Assembly (NCBI RefSeq): GCF_001949145.1
Contig: NW_019091503.1
Location: 97,290 to 161,289 of the forward strand
Direction of reading: 5' to 3'
Origin: Acanthaster planci
Taxonomy: Eukaryota > Echinodermata > Asteroidea > Valvatida > Acanthasteridae
DNA length: 64,000 bases
This document shows, in pieces, positions 24,800 to 37,000 of the stretch. The position numbers and the translations under genes were made by a program. Under the pieces are notes generated by a model that had not been told where the DNA came from, did not search any database, and worked only from the letters and a program-made list of their open reading frames with translations. Position 1 is the first letter of the stretch; the number at the start of each line of letters is the position of its first letter.

Positions 24800-26876
24800 A
24801 TGTCGCGTCGCTGGAAGTTGATTTGTGTTCCGACAGTTATTGTAACGGTGATAATATGCTTCACGTCGACATATCTGTTACTGGTTAAGGGTACGAACCG
24901 TTGGGGTGAGTTTTATAAACACTTTCTTTTCCCAGGATGGATTTTAACACATGGAATTTACGAAAGCCAATCGAACAATTTTGAATTATGCATCAGTTAT
25001 GATATCATTTACGGAGATTACTTCAAAATTTGATTTGCTCGGACAACGGGTGTTTGCTTGTATATCTCCAACGCATAAAATCTTTTGTGTGTTGTTGAAA
25101 TAAATAGACTTGATTGAAAAGCGAAGTGATAGTGTCTGGAAAAGAAGAGAGAGGGCGAAAATCGACAACACATATACAACATATACACGGAAAGCTTTTG
25201 TCAGTAGTAACCAACAGACATAAAGCGTAGCTCTGTGACTCTCCTCCCATTGAATGCCATTAATAACCGACATTATGGTTGGGTTAATTTTGATATTGTA
25301 GGAAGTGGCCGTGGGCTTCGTGTAAACCAGAACACAAGAAGGACTGGTGTTGAAACAACACGGAATTTCTCAAGAATTGGAAACAGGGAAGAAAAAACTA
25401 GAGAGAATATTACAAAAGTGGTTGACAGAGAACAAAACAAGGTAAGAAATCTTATGAGAATCGGTTTATTGTTAAATGAAATATAGTTGTTCGTGAATGG
25501 ATAATGAGGATAATAAAAATGCAAAAGAAGTGCAGATCACTTCCCCATAGTTTAGTGATTCCCTGTTTTAGAGGGCTTTAAGCTCACAAACAGGGGCAGC
25601 TTTCTTCCAATCTATTACAGCCTCTGCTGCAACAAAAATAATAAACACTAAACTTGTGTAACCCAACTGGAATACAATCTGATCCAGATCTTGGGATTTT
25701 TACAGATATTGATGACGAATTCAGCAGCAGTTGCCGTGTGTTGCACGGATCTGATGAATCTTGACAAAGATAAAGCTGTGATTATTGGTCGTCGAAGAAA
25801 AAACAAAGGTATAGGTCAGATGTGTCTTTTTAAAATTGAAATTGTGTCCAATAGAGAATTTTAATTCACCGCAAAACACGTGTTAATGTTTTAACACCTT
25901 TTAAACGCCTTCCTGGTAACATTTTATGAAAGCGTTGTGATATTAACATCCTAAGCTGAACACGTTTTGGTGTCATTTTTAATCAATACGTGATGATTTG
26001 TCTATAAATTGAGACACAATCACACTATTGGGTGTTAATAACAAGACACAGAAATACGTTGATCAGGAGGTAACACTTTCTGAACACCGAAACTCGTTAT
26101 TTCAAAAAAGGTGTTTAGGTTTAAAAGGTTTCTTGTTTACATTTGGCGTTTACAATGGGCGTTTTGAAAACGTTATACACCTTCACTTTGTAATGGATGT
26201 CGGAAGTACGTGTAATGGTTTCATTTCTTTCATTTCTGTGGCAGGTTTTCTAACAATTGGTATACCGAACACACCCCGTTCATTTGGAAAGAGTGACCTC
26301 AAAAGAACCCTCAAATCTCTGATTCAGAACACTCCCAATGATCTCGGGCAATCTCATGTGAGTATTGTTGTCTTTGCAAGTGCCTTAGACCAGAGTACTC
26401 GACTCTCCACCCGTGATATCGTCGCTGGTTTTCCTGAACACGTTCAGAGTGGACTGCTGCAACTTATCGAAGCCCCTAGATCTTTCTATCCAAATCTGTC
26501 AGCACTTACTGGCAGTGATCTCTACAACCGTGTCAAGCAGAACGTTGACAATGCATTCCTACTTGCTTACGCTATGGACAGTGCGGACTTCTACCTGCAA
26601 CTGTCAGATAATGTCAGAGCTCCTTCCAATTATCTGCAGTCGATACGTGATTTCATCAAGCAACAAGGCGGAGCTTATTGGGTAACCCTTGAATTTTACC
26701 CAGTAGGATTCACTGGCAAACTTTTTCATGGAGGTGGAAGGGACATGCAACAACTCATCCATCTATTCACAGAATATGCCAGGGAACAGTCTGTCGAAAG
26801 TTTGTTTGGTCACTTCAAAGACTTGAATGTGCAACTGAGAGACGCTGTGCGAAGACCACCTCTTTTTGCGTCATAG
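24800..26876 (+). CDS. MGAT4-like: MGAT4-like glycosyltransferase C with degraded active-site motif
   Basis: Exons 24800-24905, 25302-25441, 25706-25808 and 26245-26876 give 326 codons with the same phases (1, 0, 1) as genes A and B. Exon 3 is 103 nt, as in gene B. The N-terminus is a signal anchor (MSRRWKLICVPTVIVTVIIC..), followed by a charged stem. The catalytic exon keeps GFLTIGI, EHVQSGLLQLIEAP, the K-x-N-x-D signature and FTGKLF. However, the acidic triplet is S-D-N (237-239, FYLQLSDNV), the conserved acidic/aromatic context around PID is SVE, and the terminal HIG..SSLEL segment is missing because the frame stops after PPLFAS. No frameshift or internal stop is seen, so it is maintained as an open gene. 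It may be catalytically weak, inactive or differently specialised. The open frame extends 217 nt upstream of exon 4, but that part is intron. Confidence 0.82.
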
Positions 26877-28040
26877 TGAAATATTAAGTAGACTATACTA
26901 GTTCCATCCTCACATTTTGTGTGTTTTTATCTCAATTCATATCAGGACGTAGCTATGAGTTCCATTATTTTGTCGTAATATAATTTGCCATTAACATGAT
27001 TACCACAATGTGTGAAGTGGATATTGTGGGTAACAGTAAATTACAATGAAGCTCACGGGAAATTCTGGACACTAAATATACCGGTAGTTATCAGTTATTA
27101 TTGTCAATCAATGACAAGAAAAATTTCACAAAGTAAAGACGGAAACGGAAGGAAATCGACAGTAAATAATGTTTCATATATTTCCTGGTATCATACACAG
27201 ATTATATATATTTATTATATGTTTTGACATATCAGAAAAAAATAAGCTTTACATGGGGATGGATTATTTACGATTTCTTTTGGATTTTCAAAGGGGTGCA
27301 GCCTTTTAAAGCACGAATATTTTTGTATGGAGGCTTTGCGTGGTAGCCATATTGCCTGCCGGGGCAAACCTTTTGTTCCACTGGGAAACCTTACTCTTGC
27401 ATACCCTGTGGAACAAAAGCACTGGCCTGCAAGATGGCAGCCGTGCAAACCCTTCATACAGATTACTTGTTGATGATGACTAAAATCGATGATGTAAGGT
27501 AAAGGTAGCCCAATCATTGTAGCTGTTCCCATAGGGATTAACAACAAAAAACTCTTCAAGAAATGCTATATTTCGTGGTAAGAATTATAAAGTTCATTAT
27601 AATATCAGAGGCAACAATCAATATCATCAATTGATATCAATACAGCACGGTGCAATGAATTGTTTGAAGACACATTTGTGGGAATACATTTACAACCAAA
27701 TAGATTCAACAAAGTGAACTTACAAGTTTACCACATCACAAATCTTCACGAGAAAGAAATATAGATGCTTCCTTATGCAATCACATACAAATGCGAGTAT
27801 GTACAACATCACAACAAATACTTCATAAATGAGCAAATAACATGGTGAGATCAAATGCGTGCGTTTTAAATTGTTTTACTTGTCTTTGCCGTAGACAGTT
27901 TACGTAATTTAATTACATCTTGTGTGATTATAATGGCGTTTTGTGGTTTATTCTGATGTGTCATAAGCCTTTATATAAATCAATAACCTTATTTGGCTTT
28001 TCGTGTTCTTTTGTAAGTACTTGATTTCTCGAGATGAAGG
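26877..28040. other. Intergenic region between gene C and the receptor gene
   Basis: Convergent 3' ends: gene C stops at 26876 on the plus strand and the receptor gene stops at 28041 on the minus strand. Apart from a fold-back repeat at 27324-27460 I see only AT-rich untranslated or spacer sequence. Confidence 0.6.
27324..27460. repeat. Long imperfect fold-back (hairpin) repeat
   Basis: The left arm (TGTATGGAGG-CTTTGCGTGG-TAGCCATATTGCC .. TTTTGTTCCACTGGG) pairs with the right arm read in reverse (TGTATGAAGGGTTTGCACGGCTGCCATCTTGC .. TTTTGTTCCACAGGG). Arms are about 55-60 bp with a ~20-bp loop. It resembles a fold-back MITE or a precursor-like hairpin; the CTTT/CCATCTTGC-type interior is repeat-like. 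Confidence 0.75.
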
Positions 28041-31000
28041 CTACATTTTTGCGGTAGCCGTGCTAGTACCAGCAATGGCATTATCATCTGGTATCTGGGA
28101 CTCCTCGATTCCTGATTCAGAATAATAATCTTTCGCTCTTGAAGGAGAAAAGCCACAAACCAGTCCACATACCCAACACCCAAATCCTCTCCCATTTCCA
28201 GGTAGGATACGAGACTTGCCTTGTCCCTTGAGATCGTCTACCTCGTTCTTAAGCTGGGGAGGAAAAGTAAAGCTGAATCTAGTTAAAGCACTGCACATAC
28301 TCTGCCTGCTATGGGATATCTATTTCATGTTTATTAGAGGTGTTCAAAGGGAGATGACTTGACTTTCATTCACAAATTGAAACATTATAGATTACTCTTC
28401 CTTTATGTGTTTTATTGCGCCTGTTTATTACAACAGCAGGGCTATAAAGATAACAATAGACTGTATTCGCGGGGTTTTCAATTTCAGTCGTATTGCTGAA
28501 TGTATTGTATACATTTGAATTCCTAACTGGGATGGTAACAGCTGATTTCGGGGGTCGGAATGAAATCGTAGAATTGAGTCTGTTTCTTTAATTTTTAAAT
28601 TTTCAAATGAATAGACTACGTTGGGGAATCTGACAGAAATTGGGTCCCCCGCGTGTACGGTGTACATATATTAACAGTTTATTGTTTTGAAATTTAAAGG
28701 ATCCAGGAAATGAATTTTTCTTAGAATCACTTTTTGTGTATCTCTGTACTCTTCTTCCAAGTATGAAGACTTTTTGACATGTGTTTTGAGTAAAGTGAAC
28801 TGAACGGTGCACTTTTTCAAACATTAAAAATTGGCCAAGCATTTCTGGACAAGTGACGGCGCTTTTGCTTTGATGTAAATTCAGGAAGACATGGTTCAGG
28901 TTGCAGGTTTTCATGTTTAAATTGTGAACCCCAAATTTGCCCCAAAATCTCGGAACACTTCTTTGAAAAGTATTTTTTTCTGGATTATTGCCACATACTT
29001 ACACAGCAATAAATTGCCAAAGAAAAGGAAATCCGCCATATCAGTTGTTGAAAAAATCTAGAAATTTCCTGTGCTTAAATCAGTGCAACATTGAGATTCA
29101 GTGCCTTGGATGACATCATAGTTCTATACATGAATATGCAAATATGCATTAGCATAAAACAAAAAAGCATCAAATATGGGTTAAAATTGCAAATCAAAAT
29201 AATAAAATTAGGTTAATTGAAACCAGAAGATGCAATTTCATGAGTTTCTAGTAATATTTATAAAAAATATTTCTATTTCCTGGTTCCTTTAAAGGGCATT
29301 TTGTTCTAAACGTTTAGCATGCACAAATACCAAATTCTAGAATTTGGTAAATAGAACTGCGATTTCATTTTTCTGCTGTCTGCTACGGGCTACGGTCGAC
29401 ATGAAAATAAATAGTTAATTTGCAACTAGAAAATTTTTTAAAATGGATAGCGTGAATATTGCACTCGAAGAGGAAACAGGAAGATGTTAATGGAATGTCA
29501 GTAATTAATACCTCTAGGATTTTCTTTTTCAACTGGTTATTTTCCGCTGTCAAACTGGTAGTGGTCTCGCTGGCGTTGTTTCTCTCCTTGGCGAAATGCT
29601 TGTTAGTGGATATTCCAGACTGGACAGGATCTCCATCTGGATATTTCACTACTGCAATTATCTGTAACGATAGCAGCATCAATAATATATCAACAAGGAA
29701 CCTCATACCTTTGATGCGTCTTTTTTCCTGCATACTGAACATTACCTTCAGACGTGGAATGCCAAGGAAATAACACAAAAGTTCAACGTGAGCCGGAGTT
29801 CTGATCGCTCTTTTAAAACAGCGCCCTCTTACAAGTATGCAAAATACACCGGTATGCGTGTTATATCTAACAATGGAAATAAATCAAAAATTGAAAATGC
29901 TCAGAAAAAAATTCTTTTCAGATAACATATTTCTGGATAAGATTTGGTACCTTTGGAACAAAGACGATGAACAGAGTTATGCTGGTACAGAAGAGTATGA
30001 TACAAGACACAAAGGCAAAGAGAGCTTCCGGATTGGTACTGATGACGACACTGACGGCCACACCGATGACACAAAGAATGACGACATTGTAGACACTGAT
30101 ACCGATCAATTTACTGTCATTCAACCCCTGAATGCTGACCTGCAATGAGAGAAATAACAAAACAGATGGAGACGTCAGTGAAAGGGGTTTATTGTAATTT
30201 GACCACAGTACCCTGTACCCCTGTAGGAATAAAAACGTTCGTGGCTCGATTGTGTTGCATTGGAACATGTTCTTTTGAATCGCTCTGTCCACATCTGGTA
30301 GCAAATTCCAAAGGCTGAAAAGCGTTTTTCTCAAACGGGTATGGATTTTGTATCAACATACAAGGGATGAGGGAACTAACATCCCTCACTCGGGTATCAA
30401 TAAACGTTACAAGGACCAAGCAATATTAAGTGACAGAGCGAAGATGTTACGAACAACCAACCAATTATGTGTACCAACTTTGAGCCAAGTCTATAGAATG
30501 CCAGTTTTTCTGCTTCAGTTGGATACTAAGCAAACACCATCAGATTGTAGTTATAGCGGTTATACCGAAGTGAACAGTTTTTCGTTTGCCAAATTTGGTA
30601 TTTCTAGCTGAAAACTCATCCCTAGTATTGAGAAAGGTTTGAAGTTGGAAAGCACTACATACCTTACGAGTTTCCCAAGCCAAAAATGTTCCAAATATCA
30701 GCAACAATCCCTTGTACCCATACAACGCGCCAAGCCAGTACGTCAGCGTATCACAAGTACAGAATTGTATGTATGGCTGTATGATCCTATTGGCAATTTC
30801 AGGGTCCTCCTATGAACAAATAAAATGCAGTCATTATCAGTGTGACTTGGTTAATCAAATTTAGGGAGAGTTTCATATTGTTGCATGATTTGAAAATATA
30901 TAAGACCATCAGCCATTTACCTACTGGTCGATATTGGCTACAATACGTTTCTTACCTGTGGATAAAGATCCAGAGTTCGCATGGTGGCTGGATCAAGCAC

Positions 31001-34000
31001 TTGCCATAATGTAAGAATGATGACGTCGATGAATAACAGAATCAAGACCATGAGAAAAAGTTGTCCGTCTGTCACAATCTGTGAATCCAATTGGACACTT
31101 AAATTGATTTTTATTTATCCGTAATAGAAACGTTACCCCTCCACGTGAAAATTGGCAGGACCGTTTTTAAAATGATGGTTAACTGTTTCAATTCCTAAAA
31201 AAGCCCCCCCCGCAGGTTTTACACCGCTTGTATCATTTCGTCCATTTATTTGCCATGCATGTATGTTCCTTATGTTTTTAGGCATAATGTAATGGTTGTA
31301 ATGGTTTCTTACCCCCCTCTCTTCCTCGGTGATTTAGAGGATTCATTACCACTTATTTAATACTAATATTTTTACTTTTCAGTTTACCCTTCGTTTTGGA
31401 GTTTTGAAGGCGGCCACACGATGTACCCTCCATGTCTTGCTGAACATTGCCCCGAATGCTAGCACAAAACCCACCGACAGTATCCATGTCTTTACCTGCA
31501 GTAAACGCAGCCTTGATATGATTTTTGTATGGTTCTCTCTGCTGATAATTAAAAATGTTTTTATACACTTTTCTTGATAATTAAATGTCACTTTACTTGA
31601 TACTGTATACCTTTGAAATGGTAAAATGTGGATTAAAATTTTTTTCTGATATTTTGAGATGTGAAATCTTACATTGCAGAGAATCCCAAAAATTTCCTCA
31701 GAAACAAGGTTGGTATCCAGTCCCGCGATTGTTACAAACATGTAGACTAGCAGAGCACCAACGATAATCAAATTGTTCAGACTGGGACTCGACATCTTCA
31801 CGTGCCTGAGATGATAAAAAAATCCATTATAGTAAACGTAACGGTACAGCCACAGGATCTGCAATGGAATCGGCCAATTATTACACCTTGATGACAACTA
31901 GATGTGGCACAATGGAAAATTACTGAAATGAACCATATGAGCACTTTTTTCCCTGAATCTGGGACCACTAGAAATGACGGGGACACGGAATTCATATGCG
32001 ACACGGGAAAAACTCTGTAATTATAAATATCGTCATTTATTTCAAACCTTACATGCGTGAACATGAGCATATTGATGAGAAATATACATTGCTTTGTTAT
32101 AGTGGCGTTAAAACAACCACGAAAAAGTGTTACTTATTTTTCAAGGCGGTTGTGTGTATCCCTTCGCCAAATCTAACATAATTCGTTACAGGTGCTTCGA
32201 GAGAGGTTTTTTCTTGGGGGCGTTGTTTTAGAGATTGTGATTGCTGAGTTTCTTTTATTTTTTTCCTGAGGGAAAATTACCTCATGGCTAGAGCGTCCGT
32301 AATATTTTCATTGCAGTTGTGGTTTTTCGAACTGGGACATAAGTTTATAAGCAAGATTCTCGGGTACCTCTGTTGACGGAACTTGACGTTAAATGCCAAG
32401 AAACAGAGCGAAACAACGATAAAGAAAGCAGTCACTCCGCAGATGCAGAAATACAGGACGGGTGTTACGCCTTGATATAGTCGTACAATCTCCACAATAT
32501 CAACTGGAGTGCGGTCCAATGGTTGACGCTCCCCTGGCATTATCATTAAAAACAATGACAGCATTATAGCCTTTGACATGTTTTGGTGCAGGTTTTTAAT
32601 GCTTTATAAGACCTAATTTAATAGAACAATTTATTGGAGCATTTACACACTGTATCGATATAGTTATATGGAAGACAGTCCTCATCCACGGCGCATGTTC
32701 AGTTAGAGTGACTTACATTGTACACTTTTTATCACCAACCTTGTTATAGCGGACAGTGGCAAGGTAAGTTCAACAGACGCAAATACCGGTTTATAAAGTA
32801 ATTAATGCTCCTACCCGGTGTAATTTAGAGAGAATGCAAACAATATAGCTTTGTTCATCCAAGCAGTCTGTGCCAGACGTAATAAAGTAGAGTGAGCCAA
32901 TTTCATTCTCATTATGATCTCCGACAAAGCCTTCGGGTTTCCAAATGTTGTTGTAATTAAATTAGACAAAGACTGTACCTCCGTAAACTTACCCGGCCAT
33001 TCAATGTCACCACGCCATTCTAAACTGTCTTCTAGTGCGCTGTAAAATGCAATCAGCTTTTCAGAAAATTCTACACGCAAAAAAAAATTCAGCTTTTAAT
33101 GTTTAGATTGAACTGTGTAACAAAAACAAATAAAACTTAAATCGAAAATGTGCATTGTGAAGCCACGAAATCCAACAATGCAGAATACGTTAAAGTGAAT
33201 TACTGGGGCTTATGGCTTCGAAACCTGAAAGAAACTTCAAATGCTGCAAACACTGCATTTTCAGTTGGTACATTCTTTCTATTTCCACACTGCCTAGTAA
33301 GACTTACCTGCACGATCACGACAAATGAAAGGCAAAGGTTCAGAACAGTCTATCGTCTGCCACTTCCCGCCTAGTTGATAATCAACATACACGCATGCAC
33401 CGTTTTCAATGACGCCAGGTGGACTGTCGTTTGGAACCCAAGAAGCATTTCCGACATCATCACCCAACTTATGTAAGACTCTCACCAACCTAAAACGATT
33501 AAAAAGAATTCAAGGCTGTAATTGCCTATTGATTCTACTTCTTGCACAGATTCCGATAAACTCATTTGATTCCTGCTGTCGCATTGTGTCCAAAAATACG
33601 TTTTGCTACCTTTGTATAATCAGACTTACCATCTTTGAGGGAAATCTGGTTTAGAATTCGACTTGTTGACAAGAAACTCATTTTCCTTCTCATTGTCGAA
33701 ATGGGCGAGTGATGCAGATGAGCTCAGCATGGTACAGTGAGCTTGTGCCTCAGTAGAAGAAAGAAAGGGCTCCGTCACAAACTTGAAACATGCAGACCGA
33801 TATTTTTCCCAACCTTCAGCACAATTACCTTTAAGGTTGAAAAGACATGGCTCATTTTCCAGTTATATACCATATAACGTTATATTGAAAACTGTATATT
33901 CACTTGCACAGAGCAATCAAAAAGACCGGGCGACAAAACGCATATTACACCCAAGGCTGGAGATCACATCACAATGCACACCGCGCTTTCATATTCCTTA

Positions 34001-37000
34001 CCCACACTCAAACATGATGCAGTTATTGTGAGCTTGGCCTGACAGCCCTGCAGGTTTTTGTTGACAGTTGAAGTTCATTAAAACGTTTTACTTCGTATAG
34101 GTTTCTTGACGTAAAGTCTGCTGATCTTGAAGACACGTGCAGACTTTTCCCCTAAATGCAGTTTTCGAGAATAGTACTGACACGTGTGACAAACTCAATA
34201 AACCGATAAGGCGATGCGCCAATTCCGTGCAAGTCGTACAATTTTCTGTATAACAAGGGACCAAGATACTCGCGGAGTCGATTAAATTCGAGACCTTCAG
34301 ATGAAGAAAGTGTAACAATGAATTCAAGACAGAAGTACAACAACAACTATTGACTGCCGTGGTGTGTGACATGATTTTTTAATGCCCAAGGGACGCCTAG
34401 AACCGTTGGAAATACAGTTGGGAATATTTATTAAATGAAACAATGGAGGCAATATATTCAATAACGAGATAGCATGTGACTTGGCTCAAACCTCATTGGA
34501 AAAAGCCAGTGAAGCCCAATTCAAACTGAAATGAAATTTATTACCCTGCAACTGTTCTATTTGTATGATGCCAACTCTATCGCCTCTCTTGAACGCTACG
34601 GGCCCCTGCGTAATGAGAATAAAAGAGAAACTAGTTTTAGAAACAACATCACTCATGGAAGCACACAGTGATAACTTCATGCGATACTTGGCGATATACA
34701 AAATGTACTATCACAACATCAAACAACCAAGATAATAAACCGAAGAATAGAGATGACAGGTTCTGTCCTGTTCACGAATGATGCTTCATACATTATAAAA
34801 ATTCTACCAGAAGCATAACTTTTTTGGGGGGGGAAGGTCATCGCTATTGAAGGGGAAAACATAAATCCAAACTCTAAACCCGCTCAAGATTGCCCCATGT
34901 TGTTTGTTATGTATATGAAATTGCTTTATCCAAAGCAAATGACTACGACATTCAAATTTTTCCTTGTAGCGGACAATATTTTCCAGTTCCAACATCATAC
35001 CAGTTACTGTACTTTGGTTTCAATTAGATTTTGTACCCACACCTGTCCCGTTTCATTTATTCCCCTTGCGCTATGGCTGTTCCAAAAATAGCTATTCATC
35101 ATGTTGCACTTTTCAATCAAAATCAGTGATGTATATTCTCTTCATATTCCTTCCACCGTCATTTTGAGTAATCTTGGAGATTTATTCATCAAAATTTTCC
35201 CTCTTCTTCAGCAGCAATAGTTTGATGGATGGAAAGTGCATCAAGCATCCGAAAGCCTGACTCAACGAAATTTGCCGCTTGGATACTTCCTGGTAATAAG
35301 CTGTAATTCCAAAGACGTCAGTTCTTACGAACTTGCAAATAAGATTACAGAAATTAACGATGAGCATGCATCCATGAGGTAAAGTTTCTTTGGAACACTA
35401 AGAGTGTTTGAAGAAATAAGATTAAATTCAAGCTGAAAAGATGCTTACTTGCCAAACGATGTTATTTGTCGTAGAAAATATCAAATGACGAAAAACTACG
35501 CATTTAGTCTACATACTGAATTTCAGATATATTAGTACAGACCCACCATATATTGTGTAATAAGTGTTGAAGATCCGTATAGTTAAAAACATGTAAAACC
35601 GAAGATGTAAACTTACAGAAACACCTTTAAACTCCGTTTCATTCAGAAGGTTGAAGAACAGTTCGGACATTTCATTGTCTTCATAGGAGAAATCCTCCAG
35701 GCGTCTGAGGCTACCATCTGAAAACCTTCTCAGGAATTTTTCAAAGAAGCAAAAGTCCAATTATACAAATCAGAATGAATCTTTTTACAAACACGGAAAC
35801 CTACTGACAAGTTTTTCGAGTGTATTATTTTGTTGCTAATGCCCATCCTTTGCGTTTAGGAAACGATAACGTCTGTTTTACAAATTTGATTAAAAACTCG
35901 GCTGATGGAATGAATAAAGAGACGGTTGTAAGTTCTTTTCTTCGTGAAATTTCGCCATTTACGCAATCAAGTGCTTTATGAATAAATATATTGCCATATA
36001 CAGCCATTTTTTTTCCTTTTCAGCGTCCGTGGTAGGTATTGAAATTTGCACAAACATTCATTGTGTTTTAACTTTCAGTGCTCGTCCATCAGAAGGGTAA
36101 ACAACACTGATTGGTCTTAACAAATTCATTTTCCAGCATCGTAATGTTACAGCCAGATGCGATTGGCGTGACGCACACCTTGTACTGTTTTTACCTCGGC
36201 TACTGTAGTGTATCTCATGGAGTTCCAAATTAAATGTCAAACGGTTAACAAACTATCAAATATATCATATTGATAGATTTAGAGAAAGAAAAATTCTTCC
36301 ATTCCACCCCAACCCTGGGATTAAATGTTACACAACATCGTTGTTTCCTTCTTAACGGAGTTGTTTGCTCTTACAGAAAATTCACAGTCAAATGAGACTG
36401 ACTGTTTACATTGGCTAGTGTGGTTTATGAAACTCTCTAATAAATGTCAAACAGATAAGTCTTGAAGGTTTGCATTGTTTGGATTCAGAATTCTCCTGAN
36501 TGGTGCTACGGCAAACCTACTTTCTATTATAAATGTCAAACAGCTAACAAATATCAAAGAAAAAGAATATGCCATTCTTAGATGAATAAGGTCACTAAGA
36601 CTAAGCTTCAGCCATAGTCAAAATTTAGTTTAGTTCACCTTGATGTGTTAAATAACATGCAGTTTCAGACAGCATGACTACTTGTTTAAAAGGGGAGTTT
36701 TATGAAGACCTGAATAATTTTATCAGTCTGCACCTTTTCGTCTTGAGCACTTCCACAGACTTGTTGAAAGTCAGGGCGATAGCCCAGGCAGCGTCATAGA
36801 CGAATGGACCGAGACTGTTCCATCTATATTCCCGGTTCTCAAGCCATGCCATTCGATCTTTGTATAACATTTCATATTCTGCTGCAGTCTGCAGAAACAA
36901 ACCAAAACAAATATTTTCATATAGGCTAGCTTTGGGAAATATTTTCTGTTATATTAGAAGCAGCTGGAAGGTAAAAATTATCCGGCTGGCCATTAATTTT

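Noticed and set aside
26028-26244. Upstream extension of the gene C last exon as coding
   Set aside because: It is intron read-through; homology begins exactly at GFLTIGI after the GTGGCAG acceptor.
35182-35367. 61-residue minus-strand frame between receptor exons
   Set aside because: Flanking receptor exons are contiguous in frame and in alignment without it.
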